64,000 bases of DNA from Durusdinium trenchii (Eukaryota; Sar; Dinophyceae; Suessiales; Symbiodiniaceae), in contig CAXAMN010004113.1 of the NCBI GenBank assembly GCA_963970005.1, positions 1,115,802 through 1,179,801 of the forward strand. The letters are read 5' to 3'. The translations under genes and the position numbers were made by a program. The notes under the pieces were generated by a model that saw only the letters and a list, made by a program, of their open reading frames with translations, was not told the origin of the DNA and did not search any database. Below are positions 10,441 to 19,974 of the stretch, piece by piece (position 1 is the first letter of the stretch; each line of letters opens with the position of its first letter).

Positions 10441-10585
10441 CCTAACGAAACGTTATTGATCGGGCTGCGAAACAGGTGTGGAACTGGTCACGGGTTTCGG
10501 CAGGACAACGCGTGCCAGACCCATTTCAACACGGTTGTCCGTTAAACAGTGGGGCTAAAGTCTATAGCTAGAGGATTTCTTCTTT

Positions 10586-10870
10586 TTGAACGCATTGCCA
10601 TGTGGCGCAGCACCTGCACCCAGCTACACAAACATCATCAAGCAGACACTCAAGAAGATAGGGGTACACATCCCTCAAATCCAAAAATCTGAAGAACATA
10701 TTGTTACTGCAAAAGAGGGCAGGCTCCCAAAACAGTTGTTATATATTATCTTGCAATCTTCGAACGGCCCTTTTCCTCTTCCCGCAGCCCTGCTTCCAAC
10801 GGCCCTTGATTCCGGGGCCATTGGCCTTCGCGAGGAGGCTCCACCTGATAGCACTGAATGTGTTGCTTGA
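10586..10870 (+). CDS. 94-codon open frame, unknown
   Basis: Reads SYTNIIKQTLKKIGVHIPQI in the middle and ALLPTALDSGAIGLREEAPP near the end, stopping at 10868-10870. The last part follows a good acceptor (CTCTTCCCGCAG, ending 10787) and could be a terminal exon by itself. The 5' half is AT-rich and may be intron. Confidence 0.3.
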   Translation: MNALPCGAAPAPSYTNIIKQTLKKIGVHIPQIQKSEEHIVTAKEGRLPKQLLYIILQSSNGPFPLPAALLPTALDSGAIGLREEAPPDSTECVA

Positions 10871-11430
10871 CTCAGATTCAGCGCCTTTCCCTCTTTGATG
10901 GGAAAACGATGGAATTGAAGCAGCCAAGGCAAGAAAGTTATATATAACGGACACTTTCTCCATCTACTCAATTTACTTTGCCCTTGTTTGGGGAATGAAC
11001 GTTGGTTGCGTGGATGGCACTAAGACACTTTCAGCGGATGATGGATGGGCATGGAAGATTTAACACACACCTCTTGACGTATACGTGGTGAGTTCGTGAG
11101 CACACCTTGCAGTAGTTCCATGAGCACACAAAGTGCCCTGTAGTTTTGTTTTGTTCATGATCCTTCGAAGGTGTTTGAACATGTTTGAGCATAGCTTTAT
11201 TCCTCCAATATTTGTTCTATTCATGTTTGTTCTAAACTTCCGTCAGTGGCTGGGTTTGCAGCCGAGATTTCAATCACCAGCGTGTTAGCCTCCTTGCCAA
11301 GCAGAAAGCCCCCCCCCAAAAAAAAATAAGTTGTTGAACTCATGTGGCGCCGGGTTTTTCAACCCAACCGATGCGAGACTAGCGGGTCTTAAGGGTCTTG
11401 GGGTCTTAAGGGTCTGACAATGAGTCGTAG
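10871..11430. other. Stretch without a supported exon
   Basis: Mostly AT-rich spacer, a short C/A run at 11308-11330 and a repeated GGGTCTTAAGG phrase at 11386-11415. Nothing else recognised. Confidence 0.4.
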
Positions 11431-11535
11431 GGTTTGACGACCCTGCGGATGTGGCCGTCCCTTTTGACGGACTGCGTCGGCCAGGCCACCGAACAAATCG
11501 CTTCCCCAACCTGGTCGTGTACATGAGGGTCTTGG
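11431..11535 (+). CDS. Candidate exon, unknown protein
   Basis: An AG at 11429-11430 and a GTACGT donor at 11536 bracket a frame reading FDDPADVAVPFDGLRRPGH and RTNRFPNLVVYMRVLG. The composition is convincingly protein-like. The opposite strand is also open, so support is moderate. It could splice to the exon at 11734. Confidence 0.4.
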
Positions 11536-11733
11536 GTACGTGATCTCCAGCAAACAGTGCAATTCTCGAGGATCCGAATTGTTGTAGCCGAAAAAAGTGG
11601 TAGTTCAGTTTGAAGAGAAGGAAGATGAACGAAGAAATACCTCATAGTATACCTCATAGTATACCTCATGTGTGCTCCAACTCTGCAATTATCGTTTTCA
11701 TCCCTCCTCGCTGCCTTCCGCTGCCATGTCGAG

Positions 11734-11826
11734 GGCGAATGCCTCAATGGCGTGAACTGCAACATCATCCGGGCAGCCCGGAAGCAGAGCTTGAAGGATT
11801 TGATGAAGACAGGAAGAAGCTTGTAG
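11734..11826 (+). CDS. Candidate terminal exon with two cysteines
   Basis: After an AG at 11732-11733 the frame reads GECLNGVNCNIIRAARKQS and LKDLMKTGRSL, with TAG at 11824-11826. C-L-N-G-x-x-C fits the cysteine-rich theme. Just downstream are repeated CTGGATGA words (11839-11930). Confidence 0.4.
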   Translation, partial: GECLNGVNCNIIRAARKQSLKDLMKTGRSL

Positions 11827-12058
11827 AGCTGCAGCAGAGCTGGATGAGACATCCAAGAACTGGATGAGTTGTAGGAGTTGGAAGATCAATTCATCCAATT
11901 GGATGTCTCATGACGAATCGGATGTCTCATGATGCATCCTTTTGCCAGGATGCGTCCGTTCAGTTCACCAACGGTGGATCTAAGAGTATATGTAACATTC
12001 AGTGGCGCGATGCCACCAGGATAAATGGCATCAATATTATCAACTGCCTATAAACCAG

Positions 12059-12140
12059 CAGAGGTTGAAGAACCCGAACTAGACTATCCTATAGGTACCC
12101 CTGGTTACGGGTCCTATTTACGGTCACTTAACCTCTGTAG
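12059..12140. repeat. Family A inverted-repeat element, copy 1 (forward)
   Basis: Begins CAGAGGTTGAAG and ends CTTAACCTCTG, near-perfect inverted ends, followed by TAG. The interior phrase GGTACCCCTGG...ACGGGTCCTATTTACGGTC is shared with copies at 33365-33452 and 62377-62462, and in inverse orientation at 39823-39899 and about 42460-42545. Confidence 0.85.
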
Positions 12141-12563
12141 GTAAAGCCCCTAGAGCTGCGGAAGATCATGCAAACATCTATTTGTTTGGGCGGCTGTCAA
12201 CTGTCCTGTTGCTCCAGCATGCAGCAGATCATGAATACGTGGGAAATGTGACAGTCCCAAATCAGTCGAATGATTTCCAGATCCTACGTGAGCCAACCAG
12301 CCACTGCATGTGTTCTGTGTTCTGTGCTTCGTTTCGTGCCGAAAAGCCGGTGCCGTAGAAGCACGCCCCGCCGGTGCCGTTGGAACGGTGAAGAAGCACG
12401 CCCTCCGATTTCGGACGGGCTCCGAGGCACGGTCGTCCTTTACCAAATCCTGCGAGGACCGAAACAACGCAAACACCGGGAGCACCGTGCCGCTCCCATG
12501 CATGCAGTCGTCCATGTTGCAGAGAGGTCGAAGTGGGGGGTATTCTTTCCCAAATTCCCGCAG

Positions 12564-12657
12564 GAGATCGAGAAGGACTTCGGCTGCGATTGCAGCTCGT
12601 GTAGCGCTTGCGCCGAAGAGCAGCAGCCCAAGGAGAAGTACCAAGGATGCGACGCTG
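12564..12657 (+). CDS. Cysteine-rich exon (CDCSSCSAC)
   Basis: Acceptor TTCCCGCAG ends 12563, and a possible GT donor follows 12657. The phase 0 frame reads EIEKDFGCDCSSCSACAEEQ and then KEKYQGCDAG. C-x-C-x2-C-x2-C matches the exon types at 15200 and 8900. All three + frames and one long minus frame are open here because the DNA is GC-rich, so the + call rests on the recurrence of the cysteine pattern. Confidence 0.4.
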
Positions 12658-13062
12658 GTCTTAGCAGTCTGGGCCAGAGCCCGACCTGGGGGTTCAATGG
12701 ATTTAGGGAGGCCAAAGCGGGAGCTAGCTTTGATGTTGAAGTAGAGGCATGTATGGACTGTGAAATGGACTGATACAAAATGACATAGACTGGGGCCCAC
12801 CTTCAATGAATGGAACACAATGGAATGCATTGTTTTTGTGGTGATGTTACGTGACTACCTTTTTTTTCAATCAGGTACCTTCGGTCATGGGGGTTTCATT
12901 GAACAACTTGCGTTTGATGGTTTTGCTTAAAGCGATGGTTTTTTGATGGTTTCATTTCATGTTCCTTTTTTTTAAATCCCTTTTGGTACATCCCCCAATT
13001 TGTTTCCCAGGTTCCCATCGTCGCGATCCACACCGAGTCTCGATTCCTTTTTTTGTTGTAAG

Positions 13063-13156
13063 GAGAAGACCTGTGGAGGGATCCTTTGGTGGGCGAAGAG
13101 CGCCATGGCAGAGACGGATAGAGACTGCCTGAGGACGGTTTTGAAATTTTGGTCAG
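13063..13156 (+). CDS. Candidate exon, unknown protein
   Basis: A long T tract then GTTGTAAG (acceptor, ending 13062) and a GGTCAG/GTCCAG donor enclose EKTCGGILWWAKSAMAE and TDRDCLRTVLKFWS. Both ends are convincing and composition is protein-like. It contains a MAETDRD peptide, but no family is recognised. Confidence 0.45.
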
Positions 13157-13504
13157 GTCCAGTCATTTTACTTAAATGTGATTGGGGTCAGGTAGCTCAA
13201 GATATGGCCCTTTGGTGGTTTGTTCCACCAGTTTATATCTCTAAAATGACCTGCATGTCCCCACCATGGTAATGGGGTCGGGTATGTTTTGACCATGGAG
13301 TGAAACCTAGGACCTACATGTGGGTGAAGATGAGACTCACAAACCCCAGCGAACCGAGGGGTCCTTTGCGAGACTTTGGGAGGAAGGAAGGAAGGAAACA
13401 GAACTCAAGATGAGGTGTGCTTGCAAAATAGCAGCTAAATACTCTTGAGAAAGGCCTGCAATCTATCATCCACGGCTACTGTGAATGGGACAAACCGTGA
13501 TAAT

Positions 13505-13798
13505 TATAGTGACGGACACCCACTTAGAACATATTTTGGAAAAATAAACAAGATGAGTCACAGATATGCCGATGTTCTAAGATTCTAAGTGTGCGCTTAG
13601 AACATATGTCTGGAGAAAAGTCCAGGCTAAGAACAATGGTAAGAACATTGGCCTAAATGCTGGCTTTGAACAAAAAGCATGCTTTGATCATTCTTATGAA
13701 GGTTGCCACCGGCTGCAGACTTTTGTATGCCCACCCCTAACCAGAAATCTATGCAAACATACAAAGTAGCGGGTTCTAAGTGGGTGTCCGTCACTATA
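13505..13798. mobile_element. MITE-like element with perfect 26-bp terminal inverted repeats
   Basis: The first 26 bases (TATAGTGACGGACACCCACT then TAGAAC) are the exact reverse complement of 13773-13798. Total length 294 bp, non-coding, with inner copies of TTCTAAG/CTTAGAAC words. Ends in TA, compatible with a TA target site as in Tc1/mariner-type MITEs; that class assignment is inference. A shorter element at 42219-42303 also starts TATAGTG and ends CACTATA. Confidence 0.85.
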
Positions 13799-13914
13799 TA
13801 CCCCAACATCAATCAGGAGTTGAACAATTGAACAAATTCGGTGATTGTGCTTCTTCATCCATCCCAAATGAGTGGATCGTTTGGGTCGCTCAGCTTCCAC
13901 AAGTGGGCATCATG

Positions 13915-14020
13915 GTTTCGTTGTTCCTACTAGTAATAGCTTCTTGTTCCGTTCGTAGTAAGGCCAGGAGCCCCAAGGTAGCGCCCTTGCTCCTAGTAGC
14001 GATGCCAGGAGCCGCTTCTT
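13915..14020. repeat. Family H dispersed repeat
   Basis: GTTCCTACTAGTAATAGC and GTAGTAAGGCCAGGAGC are followed by an inverted-looking CTCCTAGTAGCGATGCCAGG. Shares phrases with 10376-10440, 38560-38620 and 41605-41680. Confidence 0.55.
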
Positions 14021-14079
14021 CCACGGACTGAGCATTTTCACCCAAATGTCTCATCCGCCGCTGAAAGGGGTCGCTCCCG

Positions 14080-14277
14080 GTGGGTCCACCTGACCGGGAG
14101 CGGCCGCGAGAGACCGAGGCTGCGACACACACATTTGGAACGCACGGGTGCAGGGCCACAAAGGCTGGCTCCAGGGGTGGAAGGGCCGCGAAAACTCTGG
14201 GTGACACGGTGGTAGACATGGCGGGAGCGTTGAGAAGCCTGTTTTGGAGCATCACCCAGAAGCCTTGGAAGCCTTAG
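14080..14277 (+). CDS. Open frame, possible terminal exon
   Basis: The last 40 residues (AAKTLGDTVVDMAGALRS, then LFWSITQKPWKP, stop) look coding, but two minus frames are equally open over this GC-rich block. No splice site clearly defines the start. Confidence 0.3.
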   Translation: MGPPDRERPRETEAATHTFGTHGCRATKAGSRGGRAAKTLGDTVVDMAGALRSLFWSITQKPWKP

Positions 14278-14511
14278 CCGTAGCCCAGGTGGATTGATTG
14301 AAGGTTTGGATGGAAATTGGAGGATCAACCTGCATTCCTTGGGGTTTGGGGAGGGAAGATCAATCACTCGACTTTCCCATTTGCGCGTTGCTTGCTATGT
14401 TGCATAGTGGAAAAGACAGATCATCGATCGTAGGTTCTATTTTGTGCTTCAGAGTCAAAATGGCACTTCCTAGCCAATGTCATGTGAACCAAAAAGGACC
14501 CCATCCGCCTA

Positions 14512-14613
14512 CCAGGAATCACACGTCGGGGGTGCCGAACTTGGAGGAGATGGATGCCCCTGTCACATCCACTGGATGGGACGAGCCACACCACCCCGTC
14601 TTGTGACTCCTGG
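14512..14613. repeat. Family F inverted-repeat element, copy 1
   Basis: Left end CCAGGAATCACACGTCGGGG; the right end reads CCCCGTCTTGTGACTCCTGG, its approximate reverse complement. About 102 bp. Other copies: 23925-24033, 40185-40275 and 54033-54124. Confidence 0.8.
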
Positions 14614-15199
14614 ATGCCACCAGGTCCCATCATCATCCCCTGGGCCCCCAGATGCCATGGGTGACCTGTTTTTCTGCGGCCGCCGTGGTCCGGCCAGGCC
14701 ATGCCAGGACGACGTGCAAGGGCTTGAAGTGCCGTGGCCGGTGGAGATGTCCTGATCTGCCGCCCCGTGGGCCCCTGACATCCACCAACCACCAATGTAT
14801 GCGCAATATGCCGTAATTATATACATGGAGTGTCACGGTTTCATCACAAGTGACTGTAGATTTCCACGAGTTGGATTTGTATATTTCTTGGCCTGGAGGC
14901 GGTTTTTTGGGGGTTTGATTTTTGACATGATCTACCGTGTTTTCAGAGTAGATGACACCGGAACCCGACCGTATAAACCACCAAATTTGGGGACTGTGCC
15001 ATTGACTCGACTCTCAACCCACTATACTGTAGGTCACAAGTATCTTGGTTGATTTTTTGGTGCGTCACAGAATATTTGAGGAAAGGCTGGAAGGTCCGGG
15101 CCGTCATGTATCTCTCCATGTCCTATGTTTGTCGGGTTGTTCATCCGCTAGTCCTTGAGAGGGTCATGTGGCACAAAGCAGCCCTGTCCGACATTTGAG
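14614..15199. other. Stretch without a supported exon
   Basis: Includes one end of a family B-like phrase (GTTTTCAGAGTAGATGACAC at 14939-14958). No exon or RNA gene recognised. Confidence 0.4.
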
Positions 15200-15356
15200 G
15201 AATAGATGGAACTGCAATTGTGATGGATGTCTTCTTTGTGCTTCGGCTGCATGCTGTGATGCCTTCCTTGCATGCTCATCGCCGCATCGCGAGAGTGGGG
15301 GAAAGAGGTCGTGTATATGCAGGACACTGAATCTGTGCAACAGATGCTTCCCCTAG
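15200..15356 (+). CDS. Highly cysteine-rich terminal exon
   Basis: After an AG at 15198-15199, one base and then NRWNCNCDGCLLCASAACC, followed by DAFLACSS, and finally KRSCICRTLNLCNRCFP with TAG at 15354-15356. Twelve cysteines in 51 residues. The WNCNCDGCLLC core parallels FGCDCSSCSAC (12564) and WICSQACLVC (8900). Probably a secreted disulphide-stabilised or metal-binding module; no family assigned. An internal GTATAT could act as a donor. Confidence 0.55.
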
Positions 15357-15591
15357 CAGTCCTAAATGATCCTCAACTGCGAGTGAATACACCAAGAAGG
15401 TCTACAGCTTTTCAGGTGCGTCTCTCATTGAGGTGAAGAGGAGTTCGATGAGGCGAAGATGATGGAGTGAATTGTGAGATCTTGAGCCACAGACGTGAGA
15501 GTGAATCACGGCTCACGTTTGACCAGCTAAACTTCTAGAGAAGATGAGGCAAAAGTCATCATGATACCTTGACTGTATGTCTAGTGATTGA

Positions 15592-15774
15592 GTGAAGGGC
15601 TTGAAAGTGGTTGTTATTTGTTGGAAGTTGTTGGGTTCACATGTTGTATGCTTGCCATACCGTTCATATGAGCCGGGCCGGCCAAGCGGGCCCCGCACAG
15701 AGCCAGACCTTCCAAAGAAGAAGGGCACAGCGGAAGAGCTGATGGCACCAGAAAGTGCGGGTTTGAAGGCTTGA
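15592..15774 (+). CDS. Possible terminal exon, basic-acidic tail
   Basis: The frame ends SYEPGRPSGPRTEPDLP, KKKGTAEELMAPESAGLKA, stop, a plausible cytosolic C-terminus. The start is undefined, and a longer minus frame overlaps it. Confidence 0.3.
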   Translation: MKGLKVVVICWKLLGSHVVCLPYRSYEPGRPSGPRTEPDLPKKKGTAEELMAPESAGLKA

Positions 15775-17881
15775 ATAGATCGACACCTGCCCCCCCCTCA
15801 GACACCTTGGGGACCAAATGAATAGATCGAAGCAAACAACCAAACAACCAGGATGTTTGATTTCTGTGGGAGCATTCTGAAAGGGATGATAAACTTGCAA
15901 CACGTTCTGAGAAATCGGGATGTTTTATGTGCAATTTAACTAAATGAACGCATGTGGAAAGGGCAAGCAAGGCACCTGTTGGTTTCTCGAAAGGATGTTT
16001 GAATGGATCACCACCCACCCATGGTTTCCACAAAGTTAGAATAAGGAGACTAGAAGACCTCCACCACTTCGACCCGCTCAAACAATAAATGCTCCAATCC
16101 ATGTGGACAAGAAACGATTCTTATTCCATACCTCGACCCTTTGTTGGTGCCTTGACACATGATACAATAAGAAGATTGTACAATGTTCTAGCCCTAGGGC
16201 TCCAACCATACCCTCAGAAGGTGGTTAGACCCCCCCTGGCACTTCCCCAACCACCTTCGAAACGGAGGTGGGACAGGAGCCCTAGGGTAGGGTCATCCCA
16301 CTTTCCCTGCGTACTTTGCAGGGTCCATATGATCCATCTATGATCCACTCTCGGTGCATTGAGAGTAGGCAGATGGCACCATTCCCGAAAGGGAGGTCTT
16401 TGAAGATCCTTTCTATTTGGATCATTCTGGTTCCATATTCCATTTGGATCCCTATCTTCAAGGCCTCTTAAAGGGGGGTTGTATGCTATCTACTTCTATC
16501 TTGAAACGTGCGGACCTTTGGCTGCGGTGCGGACCATCGGTGCCCCTGTCTCGTTGAACTGAGTGGAACTGCTGGTGTTCAGTCGTAGGTCCCTGGAGTC
16601 TCAGTTCGTTCAGAAGATGAGTACAAGTACCCTCCAAAGTATATAAAAACAGCTACTTGTCACCCATTTTCCGATCTACTTTGTACCCCCGCTCCCGGTA
16701 CATCGAGTTATTACCCTTTTCTCTTGGGCTTCGGGTCCCATGGCTTCAGTCTCTCCACCGATGAACGAGGCCTTCGTTCGCTCCACCGCCTTCGAAACCA
16801 CGGTGGCGTGCCCTGGGCGGCACCGCTCGACGCGGAGTCGGGCGGAGTCGCGGAGCCGGAGTCGCATGAAGTTGCGGAGGGGCATGGGACTATAGTGACT
16901 ATATAGTAGTGACTATATAATATATATATATATATATTCTGTTTTTTTGGATGTTCATTGTTAAATATTTGGACATCATCAAGAACAGGATCTTGTTTAT
17001 AATCTCATAGTTATATACTCTATTGACCAAGGATCATCCAATAGTCAGAATGATCACCATCCCAAGATCCAGTTGGTTATTTGGAAATTTGGTCATTGGC
17101 ATTGGCAGCAGTGATTGGACAATTCGGACCGGTAACGACTGAACGGAAATTAATTAGTAGCAGGATGTATCATCCAAGCCCAGCAACCCGGCATGATTGC
17201 CGCTTTGCATTGTTACTTGAATGGAATTGCTGAGAACTTGATTATTGCTGAAGCGTCCAACACCCATTGCAGGCAAACGTGGAAGTTTCATTGGTTTGGA
17301 ACAGAAGAATCTCCATCAGCAGGTTCAATGCCGTCACCCTTTGAGTAAGGCAGACCAAATGAACAGCAAAAAATGCATTTTTGCCGCACGTGTTCCACTG
17401 TTCTAAAAAGCCCCCACCATCCTACCGCCCAAGCCGATGCCAAAGCCTGACACGCCCAAAGACCAAATGCATTGGTATACTTCATGGAATGTACAATCCA
17501 TGTGTCGCCTATTTACCCACATTGGGGTGGTTGAAAAGGGGTCTACTAATAGACCATTGGATGGATGGTCTGGGCCAGGAAGGAATATGAAAGGCTAAGA
17601 CCCTGGGTTGTTTCGATAAATTCCGCACACCTTCAAGTACTAAGTTAATCTATGGAGATAGAATGATATAGAAACATGGACCTCCACATGAAAACACTGA
17701 AGACTTGAATATGCTTGCTGCTTGAACACAGCTGCTATGTTTGTTTTTTTGTTTATTGTTTTTTACTTAAAGCACGATTGCTTTGCATTAGACTATGAGG
17801 ACTATCCTTTTAGATCTTTTTGGGGTGGCTAGACCTTTGTGTTCGCCTGTATTATGTGACCGATCTTGACCTTTCGCCCAG
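15775..17881. other. Mostly non-coding stretch
   Basis: Holds a family G element (16192-16287), a TA microsatellite near 16915-16936 and a GC-rich block at 16735-16890 open in several frames, including MASVSPPMNEAFVRSTAFE on + and an Arg-rich minus frame. None has clear splice ends, so I do not choose one. Confidence 0.4.
16192..16287. repeat. Family G inverted-repeat element, copy 1
   Basis: Starts CCCTAGGGCTCCAACC and ends GGACAGGAGCCCTAGGG; the outer 12 bases are inverted repeats. The interior has GGTGGTTAGACCCCCCCTGG. Related copies at 27722-27814 and 61362-61437, with fragments near 23229-23325, 36600-36670, 38620-38690 and 41295-41370. Confidence 0.8.
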
Positions 17882-18078
17882 AACGCATGGGTGAAGGGCT
17901 AGGCCTCAGAAGCTTCACCAACGTAGGCTGTGAGGGTTGGCCGCTTTGCCAACCTCTTCCTCCCACACCTGCGGAACATGCTTCCGGGTTAGCCGGTAGA
18001 TTGACATCCCAACCAAACAGAGGTGTTTTTTCTTCGACCGGTCAACCAAGGTGTTTGATGGTTTTTGATGGTTTTTGA
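17882..18078 (+). CDS. Candidate exon, unknown
   Basis: Acceptor CTTTCGCCCAG ends 17881. The frame then reads RMGEGLGLRSFTNVGCEGW and PLCQPLPPTPAEHASG, open to 18078. One plausible cysteine pair, no domain. Confidence 0.3.
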
Positions 18079-18539
18079 TCCAAAGGACATATAAGCAGCA
18101 ATTTCTAATTGGTGAAGTTGTTTTGTGTACTTTCCCAAAATTACAGAATTATACAACGTTTGAGTCGAGGGGTCGCTATGGGTTGCTTGAAATGTATTCC
18201 TCTCGTACGACCCCTCAGCAAATCCAGCGATGGAATCAAGGTGCCTCAAAAACTTGTTCTCCAATTCTGGGGGGGCTTGGGAGGAATTTCGCTAAGTTCG
18301 CTTATGACATGACGGTTCTCGGTTCTCAATTTTCCCCAGGCTCTCCATCCTCAACACTTTCCATCGAATTCCGATGCACAGACTGTACAGTGATGTAGTC
18401 ACGAAAGCTAGCCTTAGCTAGCTGGAGTTGCTCTTGCTTTAGCAAGTTAAGTGACGGGGTGGACGCACCTCAGAAACCTCAAATAATTGATTAAATCAAT
18501 CTTATGGACCCCCCCCCCCCGGGGTTCGACTCCCCCCTG

Positions 18540-18720
18540 CGCGCGGTGAGCGGGACCACCAAGCAGCTGCAGCACACCAAGCATCTGCAGTCTACCACCA
18601 AGCAGCTGCAGCAAACCACAAAGGCGCAGCAGCAGCAGAAGCAGCAGACCCAGAGCAGCAGCAGCAGCAGCAGCAGACCACCCAGCGCCAAGCAGCAGCA
18701 GCAGCAGCAGCAGCAGACGA
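18540..18720. repeat. CAG-rich imperfect repeat
   Basis: AGCAGCTGCAGCA-type units grade into pure (CAG)n blocks near 18655-18680 and 18690-18715. Reads as poly-Gln/Ser on + and poly-Leu on -. No splice-bounded exon around it, so coding status is unknown. Confidence 0.7.
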
Positions 18721-18943
18721 CCCGGCCCGGCTAGCTTTCGTTCACCCCCTCTGGCCTCAAGTGATGTACAGTATCTAGTAGGATTCAGAGCACTCAGATG
18801 GCACAAATCCTCTTCGCTGGGGGTTCTACACACACACACAGACACCAGCTGACGGTATGTGCTGATTTAATTCAGCTACACTCCCTGACAGAATCACACG
18901 GCTCATGGCCCCTTTAAACGACCCTTTTCCAAATACCAAACAG

Positions 18944-19081
18944 GTCGTGAACTCCACGTCCGAATTCTTTCAAGGAGGGGGTCACCAACCTGACCATCCA
19001 AGGGCAGTGATCCTGATGAACTGTGCTACGATCGGCATTGAGGTTGGTGTTCTTTGCCGCCCAACGTTCGTCGGAGGTTGA
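18944..19081 (+). CDS. Candidate terminal exon, unknown
   Basis: After AAACAG (ending 18943) the phase 0 frame reads VVNSTSEFFQGGGHQPDH, then RAVILMNCATIGIEVGVLC, closing at TGA 19079-19081. Good composition; no family recognised. Lies about 0.8 kb upstream of the channel gene. Confidence 0.4.
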   Translation, partial: VVNSTSEFFQGGGHQPDHPRAVILMNCATIGIEVGVLCRPTFVGG

Positions 19082-19849
19082 AGGTGGTTAGACCTGGCTA
19101 TGTTTTTCTCGGTCCATGATCCATAGGGTTGAGTTGAGAGTAGATGGCACATTTGTCCGAGAGTTATATAGGTGTTTCACATTTGGACCCCCCCAGGCGC
19201 AGGCTTGGAGTTTCCTTCCGATCCCCGTCGATTCAGGCAAAGCACTAATTACTGTATATCGAATTATAACATACAGCGGAGGTTCCAAAGACTTAGACCG
19301 TAGAGTATCTACTGAACAAAACCCTCTTCCCTTCAGGTGTTGTGGGGGGGGGTGTTTCGAATGTTTGTGCAATATTCCATATTTTAATATAATTTCTAGA
19401 TGTCCGGAAGCGGCTTCACTCGTGGATGGAGATGGCTCGTTGGTTTTGTAGTGCAAAACCCTTAGCAAAACAAAGGGTTGTTCTTCAGGATTCTACCTCC
19501 TAAATGACTGGTGCTTAGAATCCTAATGCGGGAGCGCCTAACCCCACAGGCGTATTCCACACAGGCGGACCCCGTCGACTGCGCAGGTCGATGCCACCAT
19601 CGAACATGTCTCGGAAGAGCTTCAACAGGTGGGCAGGGCAGGGCAGAGAGGAGGAGTTCTGCATGAAAGGTGACTGGCCGAAGTCTATGAGAAAACCCCA
19701 CTCTCAGTGTCCAAACGACGGTGTTTTTTTGGGGTTTCTCCCGCCAGTCGGACCGGTGGAGTGCCGTTTGGTTCATGCACCCGTGGCCCCCACCTTCCCA
19801 AGCCCTGCCAAAAGGACGGAAGGACCCTGTGGCCTCGATCCTTCCGGTC

Positions 19850-19974
19850 GCCCGTGCGTTGGATCCTGCAAGTCCCGAGTCCTGTCTGACGCAGTACAAC
19901 CTGGGCTTTGAGGTCCTTGAGTACGTGATTTTGCATGTTTTCGTGACCAACTCTAAGTACAAGGTCATTGACCT
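19850..19974 (+). CDS. Possible channel S1 exon
   Basis: The frame reads [20 protein letters not shown] and [15 protein letters not shown], with a strong GTAAGG donor at 19975. A hydrophobic stretch flanked by charged residues would suit S1, and it lies just upstream of the S2 exon. The phase does not match the next exon directly, so an exon is missing or the assignment is wrong. Confidence 0.4.

Noticed and set aside
12150-12830. 226-codon minus-strand frame with a hydrophobic run (ASLVLLLGLLLFGASATRA)
   Set aside because: All frames are open in this GC-rich block; the hydrophobic run is the complement of the Cys/Glu-rich + exon at 12564. No splice logic. Not fully excluded.
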